Notes: generated by a model not told the origin, from the sequence alone. 19,483 bases of DNA from Conidiobolus incongruus B7586 (GCA_000697335.1 JNEM01007297.1:1-19483), one strand, 5' to 3'. Shown: positions 1-10,808, counted from the stretch's first letter. Program-made: numbers and translations.

Positions 1-620
1 GATTATAAGATTTATATTATTTTTTGAATTAAATTATTTTTATTCAATATTTTTATTATAATTAAAATATTCTTATTATTATATATAATATTATTTAATA
101 TATTTTTGTAAATTAAAAAATTATTATATCTAATATATTTATTAAACAATAATTAATATTTTTTAATTATTTTAAGTATTCTTTAAATATACATAATAAA
201 AATTCTTGCGAATAAAATAAAATAATATACAAAATAGTAAATTTAGTTTTTAAAACAAAAGAACCATTTTTAAGCTTAAGGAGCTTATTAGTAATATATT
301 AAAAAGTTATTATTAATCAAAGGCTATTAATTTTATAATATATATTATATTAATAAATCATAGATTAAAATTTTTTTAATTTAATTTCAAAAAAATCTTA
401 TTATATAGAGTTTAAAATAAGAATGGACAAAGTAAAAATATAAAATTCAAAATAAAAATAAATTAAATAATTAAAGCTACAAAAATATAGATCAAAGGGA
501 AAATATCAATGGTTATTACAATTGAATCAAAAAGAAAATAATATTTACTAATGAAGACAATATGTTCATTTAAATTAATATAATCAATAAAGGCAAGTAT
601 GATATTATAAAAATATCAAT
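1..620. other. AT-rich spacer, no gene seen
   Basis: Very AT-rich DNA made mostly of short A and T runs, with stops in every frame on both strands. I see no RNA gene, no convincing coding stretch and no clean repeat. It lies beyond the 3' end of the decayed transporter copy on the minus strand. Confidence 0.6.
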
Positions 621-623
621 TCA

Positions 624-2004
624 TTATATTGAATTTATAAGCTTAATATTAAAAGAATTTAGATAATTGAAGAAGCATATTAATGCTAATAATTACTAAA
701 CAAAATGAAATTCAAATGGGTAATGGAAATAACTACTCCAAAGGTAACTATAAATAACGCCAGCTAAAGGTGGAGTAATGGATCGGGACACGCCTCCCAA
801 AGTTTGACTTATACCATTGAGCATTCCTAAGTTACCTTCACCTTCAGCAGAATCGACTAATAAAATATTAAATCTTGTCACAGCTAATGTATTAGAAGCA
901 GCTCTGAGCATAAGTAATATTAGTAAAAAAGCCCGCATTAACAGAGAGTCTCCATTTTTGGTAATATTAACCATTGGAATTAGAAAATATACAACAATGT
1001 AAATAAGAAAAATATTTCTATATAATTTGAAAGTTCCTAGCCATTGCTGCAACTTGGGATAAGTAGTCAATTTAACTAGTAAAATGGTAGCACTAGTAAC
1101 AGAGAGTTCTTTGGCAATATCCTGTCTCGAGAATTTCAATCCTCCATTTGGGATGGGGGTAGCGGATCATAATACAATTAATTCATTGAACGTGACGAAT
1201 GATAAAGATAAGAGCGTAAAACCGATCATTACAATTTTGCTCTCATATGATTTGGAATTACCATTCAATGCCAATGAATGGATACTGGAATTGGAAGATA
1301 ATAACTTAATCAAGGTTTTTGTATCGGCTCCAGATATTCGGATCGATTGCTGACGTTTGAAATTTTACCGAAATACAATAGACAAAGAGAACATTGAATA
1401 TATTTAGGACCCTAGCATATAAACATGGTAAAAAGTGCGGATAGGTAATCCAAAATGTACTATTTCCGAACCAACTAGGAAATTGTTCAAATGGATAGGC
1501 AAGGAATCCAGCAATAATAAAACTTACGATATTTCCCAAAGCAATCATCATTGAAAGGCAAGAGAATGCTACCGCTCGGTTGGATTTATCAGTCATATCA
1601 CCAACCATGGTTCTAATGACACCAACATTTCATTCAGAATACCACTCAAACTACGAGTGAGAATTGCCCAGATGAGTGATTTGCTGTGGGCAAATAATAC
1701 TAAACTTAAACCGGATTCTATCAATCCAATTGTAACAACTGGCTTTCTATCAACTCTGTCTGATACGCTGCCCCAGAATATACTAGTACAAGTTTGAGTG
1801 ATTGCAAAGCGGTAAGCTATAGTATCTACTTAGAAACCAATTTTCGGTTCTTTGTCCGTGATATTGAAATCTCGGACCATTAGTAAAATGTATAACTGGG
1901 GTTGTGGTAATGGAATTACCCTTTGATATAGAGGCTTGAAATTTGAGCTAACAGAGCAGTAATCTTAATGATTGATGTTGCGTTGGACTCAGCGTTGTCA
2001 TCAT
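624..2004 (-). pseudogene. Decayed MFS transporter, paralog of the intact copy at 4190-5635
   Basis: The minus strand carries, in broken frames, most of the intact MFS protein encoded at 4190-5635. Recognisable blocks in order: a start ATG-ATG near 2004; LYILLMVRDFNIT (TM1 region); CTSIFWGSVSDRVDRKPVV (loop 2-3 motif A); SKSLIWAILTRSLSGILNE (TM4); MVGDMTDKSNRAVAFS (before TM5); ending EGNLGMLNGISQTL (TM11) and YPFEFHFV. After that block the conserved Trp is replaced by TAG followed by TAA, yet the next codons (LLALICFFNYLNSF) still match the last TM helix, so homology runs to about 624. Several stops and frameshifts separate the blocks. Most of the first TM helix is missing, with YILL joined directly to MVRDFNIT. 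Being a host gene copy with multiple lesions, it should make no working transporter. Confidence 0.9.
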
Positions 2005-2029
2005 CTAATTAAAATTCTGATATTATCCT

Positions 2030-2445
2030 TTCTTAAGGGCTGACAATTATAAAAATTTAAATTTTGGACTAATCAGCCTTTTTTATATTGAATTTATTCA
2101 CTCAAATTCGATTTCTAATATGCAGTTTAAGTCCGATTCATTGCCTATCAATTTCTCAGCACTGAGAAGTTATCATTCGGGGATCATCTATGCTGATATA
2201 TAATAAGGGATTAAACTCGCCAAGCTGAGAACTGGATAGCCGCCTACAGCTCAATGGAATAACCGCCGATACCCTATCTCTCATTTAACTTGAGCAAAAT
2301 TTTTCTAAGAATGCATTCAATAACCCAAAATTTTCAATTTGAAATGGTCTGCACCTTGTTTGTTCTTAGTAGAGTTCCCCAAAAACTTCACTAATATTAT
2401 GTCCCATTTCCTAATTTGTAAGGGTGTTATAAAAATTAGATTTTT
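2030..2445. repeat. GC-richer patch bounded by a short degenerate direct repeat
   Basis: Between the 5' end of the decayed transporter and the next AT-rich spacer is a block of about 0.35 kb with visibly more G and C than its surroundings. A similar string occurs at both edges: TTAAGGGCTGACAATTATAA near 2033 and TGTAAGGGTGTTATAAAAAT near 2417, each followed by an A/T run and then TAATCA. Inside lies a perfect 7-bp inverted repeat TTCTCAG-CA-CTGAGAA near 2153. No coding frame of note and no tRNA-like promoter box was found. It could be a small non-autonomous element or the old promoter region of the transporter copy. The repeat is imperfect, so support is modest. Confidence 0.3.
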
Positions 2446-4185
2446 TAGTTTAATCATATTTTAGTATTAGATTGACTGTTTTTTTAATCTAATCATCCAG
2501 AATTCATTTTGTTAATTACAATTTTCACATTAAATATGCAATAATGAGGATCAAAGGATAAAATCGTAAATTAAAACAGAATGAATTACAATAAATGAAA
2601 CAATCAATAAACAAAATTTTAAGATTTTTTTAATTTGGGATTAATTTAAAATCAATAGTATAGGGCTCTTTATTTAACATGTTATCAATTCAATATATCA
2701 CGTACTATTTAATATTTAAATTAATATATAAAATTTAAAACTATTATTAAAATAATATTATGATTTATAATAATACCTATATATATTATATTACTTCTAG
2801 TATATAAATAATAATATTATCATTATTTTAGTAATATTATTAATTTTTTTAAAATCATTTTGTAATATTAAAGAAAATTTGAACCATTAAGTCAAAAATT
2901 TTGAAAATAAAAAAATTCACAGGATTATTAAAAATGAAATAATGAAAAATTTTCATTCTATATATTAGATATATCTAATATTCTAATATTAATAAACTTA
3001 AATCATTAATGAAGGTCAATTTTTGAAATATTTTTAATTTATTTTTAATATTACCAATTCCAAACTTTTATCAATTGTTTAAACATACTGAAATCAAGGA
3101 AATATATTTCAAATAGTATGTAATTAGTTTTTTGGAAAACCTGTAAAAAATCAGAGAATTAATTATTAATAAATTAACCTGATGGTAACGATATTGTACT
3201 TAGAATATTTTATTATTCTATTAACATTAATTATATTTAATTAATAGATTTTCCTCTTTGACCACTTGTACTGTACATTTCTGAATTTAATTGATAAATT
3301 TATTTCAGATCTTATCAATAAATGAATTTAACCTTTATATCTGATACCTACTTTCGACTAATAGATTCATATGAAGTAATACTGAAATTAGATGAAATAT
3401 ATATTAAATCGAATTAAATGTAGATTTAATTAAATAAAAATAATTAAAATCAGGCTCAATTAAAAGAGTGAAGATAATAGAGTTCATTTGAAGTGAAACA
3501 TTGTTAGTAAATCAATTATAAATGTATTGATCAAAAATATATTTCAGTGATATAAAAATTCATTTTGTCAACCACAAATCAGTTCAGGAGGTCAAATATA
3601 GGTGTCATATTTTACAGAATATTTTGATATTTTCCCTAAGAATAGTATTTGTGTAATATCAATCATATATTTGAATTTTCGCGGTAAACCTCAAGATGTA
3701 AATATGTCTGTTGCCGTTATCCCACGTTTTAGAAAAACCGATCACATAATATATAAAGTAGATGAAAAATGAGTTGAATAAATTAATTAAATGAATAAAG
3801 CTCCCAATAAGATTTAACTTAAACTAAATATATATTGCTTTGGGCTATATTTTTTTTGAATAATAATTTCACTATAGTATAAAAAATAAAATCCATATCA
3901 AGCATTATTATATCACTTATTGAGTAATACATCATTGATATTGTTAAGTTGTTATATTTTTTTCATTTGACCAATATTTTGAAATTTTTCTATCAACTCT
4001 ATAATAGTATTTTTGGATTTAAAATGTAATTTTATGACTTGGGTATTGCAGATAATTTGAATTATATACTATATCAATATCAGAATATACATTGATAAAA
4101 ATAATATTTCATAATAATATCGGCAAAACTAAAAAATTCATAGCTTTTTAAAGCTAATATCAATTAGTAATCTCTAAAATTGGCA
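2446..4185. other. AT-rich spacer with one short unassigned open stretch
   Basis: About 1.7 kb of AT-rich DNA. A hairpin-capable string (TTAGATT ... AATCTAA) lies near 2465-2495. The only protein-like item is a plus-strand open stretch at 3602-3772, about 56 codons containing NFRGKPQDVNMSVAVIPRF; it has no ATG at its beginning and ends in TGA. The opposite strand is also open over about 40 codons there, so I do not call a gene. Nothing else stands out. Confidence 0.5.
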
Positions 4186-4189
4186 TTAT

Positions 4190-5635
4190 TTAACGGATAT
4201 GACGAAATTTAAAAGAGTACAAGTAGTTAGAGATGCATAAAATTGCTAAAATATACCACACTAAATGATAGTCAAAAGGATATGGTAGTTGATTACTTAA
4301 CGAATAGCTATAAATTGCACCGCTGAGAGCTGGAGCAAAGGATTTACAAACTCCGTTTAGGGTGCGACTCAAACCGTAAAGCATGCCCAAATTGCCCTTG
4401 TCGATTGCGGACTCAACGAGTAGAATATTGACACTTGTATTACCCAAAATATTGCAAGCTGCTCGGATTATGATCAAGATGACTAAACTAACCCACACTA
4501 TTATGAAGTTGCCCTGTTTAGCGATAAGATTGATCACTGGGAACAAAATGCATACGATCGTATAAACAGGGAAAACTGATCGATATAGTTTCAAAGTGCC
4601 TAGCCGTTGATGTAATGGGGCATAAATTACTAATTGAACAAATAAAATTGATAGTCCCGTGGTTGATAACGTTTTGGCGACGTCTTTATGTTTGAAACTT
4701 AATCCTCCTTGAGGAATATCGGTTGCTGTCCAGAGTACAATTAATTGGTTGAATATTATTGAACAGAGCGTCAACCGAGCAAACCCTATCATTACCATTC
4801 GACTATCATTAGATATATAAGAACTAAAACGATTTTGTAGTAATGGTGGCGCAATAGAGTCTGAAGATATAGTATTATTTATAGAGCTTTCCGAATCAGA
4901 TTCACTTCTAGAGGCTGGTTTATGCTTTAAAGTCTCATCCAAGTAATAAAAAGTAAACAACAAAATTAATATATCAACACTTCCTGCAAACAAGCATGGT
5001 AAAAAGTAAGGATACTTGGTCCAAAATGCACTATTACCAAACCAACTAGGGAACTGGACAGCTGGCCTAGCGAGGAACCCGGCAATGAGAGGACCAGCAA
5101 TATTTCCTAGTCCTTTCATAATAGGAAGATAGCTGAAAGCTTTAGGTCGATTCGATTTATCCGTCATTTCCCCCACCATAGTTTTCACGACACTTACATT
5201 TCCATTGAAGATTCCGTGTAAACTACGGGCTAAAATCGCCCAGATAAGAGATTTACTAAGACCGAATAATATTAAACTAATGCTGGATCCAATTAATCCA
5301 AATATTAGAACAGGTTTTCTACCAATCCTGTCTGATAGAGTACCCCACAAAATGCTAGTACAGGTTTCAGCAATTGCAAAACAAGATGCTAAAGTACCTA
5401 CATAGTAACCAATTTCGGAATCATTTTCCGTAATGTTGAAATCTTTCACCATAAAGTAAATGAATGATGATATTATGCTAAGGGACAGGGGCGAGGATAA
5501 TCGAACGAAAAGAAGGATATAGAGTTTAAGTTTTGGTAAGGGTGTCGGAAAAGGTTTTTGATCAATAACGTTTGATTCATTACTTACCAGTGGTGTAGTT
5601 TCTAAAAACTGTTGATTTTGAGCTTCAACAGTCAT
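4190..5635 (-). CDS. MFS transporter, DHA1-like, 12 TM, intact
   Basis: Single-exon gene for a 481-residue integral membrane protein of the major facilitator superfamily. It is probably a proton-coupled drug/small-molecule antiporter like the fungal YCR023C / plant ZIFL group; that subgroup is inferred from general resemblance. Visible features: a polar cytosolic N-terminus of about 35 residues; TM1 about 36-62; TM2 about 75-97; the diagnostic loop 2-3 motif A, GTLSDRIGRKP, at 98-108; TM3 and TM4 (ARSLHGIFNGN); TM5 with GPLIAGFL, resembling antiporter motif C; TM6 near PCLFAGSVDILIL; then a Ser-rich central loop (SRSESDSESS) and six more helices ending YPFDYHLVWYILAIL. Twelve helices and about 480 residues are usual for the family. 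The start ATG is the first in frame and follows an A-rich leader. No stops or frameshifts interrupt it, unlike the two relatives at 624-2004 and 13925-15338. The substrate cannot be told from sequence, and the organelle or plasma membrane location is unknown. Confidence 0.93.
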   Translation of the reverse strand: MTVEAQNQQFLETTPLVSNESNVIDQKPFPTPLPKLKLYILLFVRLSSPLSLSIISSFIYFMVKDFNITENDSEIGYYVGTLASCFAIAETCTSILWGTLSDRIGRKPVLIFGLIGSSISLILFGLSKSLIWAILARSLHGIFNGNVSVVKTMVGEMTDKSNRPKAFSYLPIMKGLGNIAGPLIAGFLARPAVQFPSWFGNSAFWTKYPYFLPCLFAGSVDILILLFTFYYLDETLKHKPASRSESDSESSINNTISSDSIAPPLLQNRFSSYISNDSRMVMIGFARLTLCSIIFNQLIVLWTATDIPQGGLSFKHKDVAKTLSTTGLSILFVQLVIYAPLHQRLGTLKLYRSVFPVYTIVCILFPVINLIAKQGNFIIVWVSLVILIIIRAACNILGNTSVNILLVESAIDKGNLGMLYGLSRTLNGVCKSFAPALSGAIYSYSLSNQLPYPFDYHLVWYILAILCISNYLYSFKFRHIR

Positions 5636-5913
5636 TTTTATTATTATATTTTATTATGAAATTAAATTAAATTAATGTGGTAATTTTTAAGAAGTTGTAA
5701 TTTATAAAAAATAAGAGGAAGAATCCCTACAACCAATTTATACCTATTTTCATCTCCTCAAAATGTTACCATTATACATAATTAGTGGCCATTGTTTTTG
5801 AATCAATTGGAAATACTACCGCATTGGGGCTATTTAAACTAGATTTTGGAATACAAATTAACTTTCTATAGTTCTTTACAAATTTTTTCACCAAAATGTG
5901 ATATATAAATATA

Positions 5914-6650
5914 TTACACTTCACCACTTTCTTGCAGAGTATATTCTTGTGATTTCAAACATATTAACAAATTTAATAGATTTTTATCATCTGTTACAAT
6001 CATGCTACCAATTCTATCCTGCATTTTGATTTGTTAAATGATGAACATGGCGTTATAATTTCTTGGTAAAATCTTAATTGTTGGATTATAAAATTTAATA
6101 GTGATTCACGTGTATGAGGTGGAATGCTTTGTATAAAATTTTGATAGTTTTGGATGTTGATAAAAATCTATTAGATAAAATTGAGTACAAATATAATTAT
6201 CAGAATTTTCAAATAATATAATATTATACTAAGCTTTGGTAAATATAATTTTGATTTTAAATTGATTGAAACAAATTATCTGTTTAATGAATTAAATATT
6301 AATCAATATATTGACAAATTGAATCTATTTACCATGAAAATAATTTTTAATACTCCCATCTAACATAGGAATTGTATCGTTATTGAATCGTTCTCTATTT
6401 TTCAATTTGGTTTACGTCCAAATTATCAATACTATCTTCATGTCTTATACAATATTTATAAGGTTTATCATCTAATTTGTGAGTAATATCAGACTTGTAA
6501 TCTGTATTCCTAGTCATAACTCAAGTAATTGTATCAAATTATTTCCAGTATTAATTGATTTGTTTAAATCCTGAGCTTGAATATTGATATAAAAGGCAAT
6601 CACCGCCAAAACTAATTTTAAAGTGATATTAATAGCCAATATTTTATTTT
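5914..6650 (-). pseudogene. Remains of a probable secreted-protein gene
   Basis: Reading the minus strand from about 6635 gives a signal-peptide-like start without an ATG (LKLVLAVIAFYINIQAQDLN, hydrophobic core then a small-residue cleavage site). Protein-like blocks then scatter over all three frames: KLDDKPYKYCIRHEDSIDNL, NDTIPMLDGSIKNYFHGK, NSDNYICTQFYLIDFYQHPK and, last, MQDRIGSMIVTDDKNLLNLL, which runs to a TAA at 5914. Several stops and frame changes separate them. Base composition and codon choice look coding rather than like the surrounding spacer. I do not recognise the family. The order of blocks and the hydrophobic leader suggest a decayed extracellular protein. Unspliced introns could explain one or two of the frame changes, but not all. 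Confidence 0.45.
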
Positions 6651-7240
6651 ACTTGGGGTTAATCAATATATTAATAAATTTTTAAATATTTATCTAAATA
6701 TCAGAATTTATGCTTGTTAGAGTTGCTTTTGTATATTAGGTAAACTCGAATTTGCCAATATTCATATTGGTTATAAAGTTTGTGTATATCATTGGCTTTG
6801 CATAATAAATTACATAAAATAGCGATATACATTTTTGAATGTAAAAATAGATGTCATATTTTATATATGAATTTTTGTTCATGTGAGTTAAATATCACTG
6901 AAATTGATCAGATAATTTATTATTGAATCATTAATGTGTTAAATTTTGACTCTCAAATTTTATAGAATGCGATATTATATTATATTAAGTTTAAATTGTA
7001 ATGAGATTATTTGTACTTATATCAAGATTTAAGAAATCAAAATTATATTTATATTAGAAATATTAACCGAAGATTGACTTAATGAATAATTTGTGAATAT
7101 AATTCATTTTAATGTTTAAATCAAAATATTTGAATAATAAATAAGATTGTTATTTGAAAACATAAAATAATATGAATTAATCAATATTATAAAATAATTC
7201 ATATGGAATTGTATTAAAAAGAATGGTAAAAAGAGATATC
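6651..7240. other. AT-rich spacer, no gene seen
   Basis: AT-rich sequence with stops in all frames between the decayed secreted-protein gene and the tRNA. No repeats or RNA structures were recognised. Confidence 0.5.
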
Positions 7241-7245
7241 AAAAA
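7241..7245 (-). terminator. RNA polymerase III terminator of tRNA-Ser
   Basis: Five A on the plus strand give TTTTT on the transcribed sense of the tRNA. The run directly follows the discriminator base, as expected for pol III termination. Confidence 0.75.
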
Positions 7246-7327
7246 CGACAGCTACAGGATTTGAACCTGTGCGGGCGGAGCCCATCAGATTTCAAGTCTG
7301 ACTCCTTAACCACTCGGACAAACTGTC
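7246..7327 (-). tRNA. tRNA-Ser (anticodon UGA)
   Basis: On the minus strand an 82-nt cloverleaf folds cleanly. The acceptor stem pairs GACAGTT with AGCTGTC, with one G-T pair and a discriminator G. The D stem is TCC/GGA around GAGTGGTTAA. The anticodon stem is TCAGA/TCTGA around loop CTTGAAA, giving anticodon TGA. A long variable arm (TGGGCTCCGCCC) marks a type II tRNA, and the T arm is ACAGG-TTCAAAT-CCTGT. The long variable arm and UGA anticodon identify serine, decoding UCA and related codons. The internal A and B boxes (TGGTTAAGGA; GGTTCAAATCC) are intact and there is no intron. It looks functional. Confidence 0.97.
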
Positions 7328-7631
7328 TCAAAATTATTGTAATATAACTAATTTGTCAATATTCAGTTCAGTCAATATTTATTATTGTATTTATTAATCA
7401 ATATGTATTCATAATCGCCAATATAATCATTTTTCAATGAATATTTTATTGACAGATAGTGATTATTCCATTGGATTTTATAAATCCCATCCAGTTTAAA
7501 TTGTACCTGATTTTAAAATTTTAAAAAATTTGCCAACTGAATAAACAAATGAAATTTGAATTACTTGTGTAACAAAGTTATAAATGAGGATTAATTTTAT
7601 TATAATTATTTATTAAATATTAATAGTAAGA
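7328..7631. other. Spacer, possibly holding the last exon of the Cys-rich gene
   Basis: No independent gene is seen. On the minus strand an acceptor-like TTTATTCAG ends at 7537. If it is joined to the donor GTAATT at 7645, it would replace the last residues of the neighbouring secreted protein with a short tail, VGKFFKILKSGTI, then TAA. That intron would be 109 bp, longer than the others in this window, so the read-through ending at 7632 is equally possible. Confidence 0.35.
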
Positions 7632-8363
7632 TTAAAAATAATTACCCTTATCGTCGTAATTGGAGCATAACTTCTTCAACTCGTTCTTGAATTTCAAGGG
7701 ATCTTCAATCTGGTTGAAGTATGTCGTGGGGAATTTGGTCACTTCGGTATCGTTGAGGGAGATGTATTTGGAGGCACATTGTGTGCACATTCTTTGGGGG
7801 TTGCGCACGGGATTGCCGCTAATTTCAGCATTCAGGATTTTCGCAGCAGATTGCTGGAGTTCTTGAATGCAGTAGGAGTCGGAGTTGGGTGATTTCTGAC
7901 ATGCTAGTTGTACCAATTTGGAATCTGTCCACTGATGATACGCTGTATTGGTAGCATTTTGGTAGGATTGGGATGGAGATTCAGTACCACTGGTAGGGAC
8001 TGAACATTCCGAGGGTTGGGAGAAGCAAGATGAAACAATTTCGCGATTCATTTGGATCAGTACTTCCATGCAGTTCGGCTTACAACCGGTGTAAGTCGTG
8101 TCGAAGAATAATGAGCCTTTGGGGAAGCAGTCCCGAATCGATTCGTTACCAATTGCTTCGTTCACGCGTTTCAGAGTGGACTGACATTGTTCAGATGGGT
8201 TCTTAATATCCGATCCAAATTTGTCATCCTTGGGGGTTGGATAGGATCCCTTGTCATTCGTGGGATAATCACCAATAGAATAGCTGTATTTATTAGGATA
8301 ATAATAAGGACTAATCTGTGCTGTCAAAGCACCCATTAATCCTAACAACTGAATTAACATCAT
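7632..8363 (-). CDS. Secreted Cys-rich protein, unknown function
   Basis: A 243-residue open frame without recognisable family. Residues 1-16 (MMLIQLLGLMGALTAQ) form a short signal peptide, so the product should enter the secretory path. Two adjacent ATG codons open the frame and either could be the start. The mature part begins with a Tyr/Pro-rich stretch (YYYPNKYSYSIGDYP) and then holds about a dozen Cys, spaced as pairs that could form disulfides (SEQC..., RDCFPKG, GCKPNCMEV, SSCFSQPSECSV, LACQ, SYCIQEL, MCTQCASKY, KLCSNY). It carries several N-x-S/T sites. No membrane anchor is visible. The end is uncertain: the frame closes with DDKGNYF-stop at 7632, but GTAATT at 7645 could be a splice donor to a short exon near 7536. 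Its G+C content is higher than its flanks, as for the other real exons here. It could be an effector-like or cell-wall protein; that is only inference. Confidence 0.8.
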   Translation of the reverse strand: MMLIQLLGLMGALTAQISPYYYPNKYSYSIGDYPTNDKGSYPTPKDDKFGSDIKNPSEQCQSTLKRVNEAIGNESIRDCFPKGSLFFDTTYTGCKPNCMEVLIQMNREIVSSCFSQPSECSVPTSGTESPSQSYQNATNTAYHQWTDSKLVQLACQKSPNSDSYCIQELQQSAAKILNAEISGNPVRNPQRMCTQCASKYISLNDTEVTKFPTTYFNQIEDPLKFKNELKKLCSNYDDKGNYF

Positions 8364-8464
8364 TAAAGCAAATTCAGCTCACAAAAAATTGAAGAATATT
8401 AATTAAAAGTATTATTTTAAAGAGAGAAACAAATAACAATCGTGATTGAGAAGTATATGCTGTG

Positions 8465-8472
8465 TATTTATA
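8465..8472 (-). promoter_or_regulatory. TATA box candidate of the Cys-rich secreted gene
   Basis: TATAAATA on the minus strand lies about 102 bp before the ATG of the secreted protein. It stands in a stretch less purely A/T than most of the region, which makes it more believable than other TATA-like strings here. Confidence 0.4.
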
Positions 8473-8840
8473 ATTTTTAAATTTTCAGAACCATTTGATT
8501 TAAGTAGCACAAATTTCGCCTACTAATAAAAATTTATGTTATTTAGGATCCATTCTCAATTTGATTTGTCAATAGAGAAATTTCAAGGATTTTCAGCTGC
8601 TAATAATGGATGAAAAGCATATTAAATTACAGTCAATTAAAAATACATTAATATTGACATCAATAAATGATCAATAACTAGAGTATACAGTAGAATTGAT
8701 AGATAATTAAACCTAACATCTTATTTATAACCAAGAGATCGATATTAAAATAAATGAATATTCAGGGAATTGTGTCAGAGAATAAATAAACAATTTGAAT
8801 TTATTTATTGTTAAATTATGATAATAATTATGGTAGTTAT

Positions 8841-9624
<784 letters not shown>

Positions 9625-9725
9625 TTTCAATACACTCACAATATACAATTTAAATTTAACGCAATTATTTGTTTAAAAATTATGGGATATTTTCAAATTA
9701 TATAATTAATTGAATTCAAAGATGT

Positions 9726-10660
9726 TTATTTGTCTGCCACTGTTGCCAAATCTCTTATCAACTCTTCAAAAATTATATCAGCTTGACTAGAAAGTTCTGA
9801 AATTCAAAATTGAAAAATTTTTAACACTAGCTGTATGGTTATTGATAAACTGGTTTAATGACGTATGGATACGAATATGAGGTTGATTAAATCTAACTTG
9901 AGTTTTAAATCCTATTAAAGTGTTAATGCAATGATAAATAATTGCTTATATATGATTAGCCTACAACACCATAGACAAATCCCGATTTTCCCTTCAATTC
10001 TACAAACTCATCAATCGATTGAAATTCTTTTAATTTCATTTTAATTTCTTCATTCGTTATCAATAAGTCGTCAAAGAACAAATAATTTTTGCTTATGCCA
10101 ATAGTTGGAATATCACAGAGAATTCCCAAGTGACTGGCTAGACCCATTTTCATGGGATGATAAATGCCGTTGCCGTCCACAAAGATTACTTGGGGGATCA
10201 GGTGAGGTGCATTGGCTTTTAATGTGTCTATTAGATGTTTGAGGGGTTCCACCTCACGGAATGCTAAAAATTCACTGATGTATGGTTGCTGGAGTTGGAT
10301 CTAGGCATATGCTTTGTGAATGACCTAGTTATGAAGATATATTAAATATATTAAATATGCTAGTATTGTGTATTACTTTTAATTCAGGATAATTTAATAT
10401 AACTAAATTTGCATAAGCCAATTGAGTATCAGTTGGATGAAAGCTCAGATCTACACCGCCTATCAATTTTAAATTTTTAAACTCATTATCTTCAGTATTA
10501 AATTCAAAATTTAATTCATTATCATTTAAAATTAATTTCTTTTGTAACTGTGTTTGCTCCCTGTCATATGATAAGTTAAAATATATTATTCAGTATTTGA
10601 TTTATGTTGCTGTTTCCATTTGGTTTTTAATTTTGTACGTTGGAAATTAATTGATCCTTT
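9726..10660 (-). CDS. Endonuclease V, multi-exon, possibly decaying
   Basis: Endonuclease V cuts next to deaminated bases (inosine) in DNA or RNA. Minus-strand exons: about 10611-10660 (KTKWK...), 10377-10560, 9970-10300, 9873-9911 and 9726-9796. Family blocks are clear: KLIGGVDLSFHPTDTQLAYA (catalytic Asp of GVDxSF), QQPYISEFLAFREVEPLKHL (catalytic Glu of FRE), IFVDGNGIYHPMKMGLASHL (catalytic Asp of DGNG), PTIGISKN (active-site Lys) and SSQADIIFEELIRDLA (C-terminal helix). Oddities: the upstream frame has only ATG-AAA-TGA, so no clean start; intron 1 would need a GC donor (10561-10610); the second intron ends either at 10325, which keeps VIHKAYA but then meets TAG, or at 10301, using that TAG as acceptor; PYIP reads PYIS; and the conserved GH-x-IS block is absent in the only in-frame splice (intron 9797-9872), although TSLNQFINNHTASVKNF inside that intron looks like its frameshifted relic. 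Identity is sure; activity is doubtful. It ends 101 bp before POLE3. Confidence 0.75.
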
Positions 10661-10808
10661 TCATTTCATATAATTATAGCTATTGTTAAGTTCAGATTAT
10701 TATTGAATATAAATCTGAGATTAGTGATTAAATATGGTATTATTGCCAAATGGAAAAGATTGATTTACAAATAAAATTTATTTGATTGAATTTAAATACA
10801 TATTGATG

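Noticed and set aside
2877-2895. TTTGAACCATTA, resembling the right end of the mariner element
   Set aside because: Only about ten bases agree and no matching left end lies within a plausible distance.
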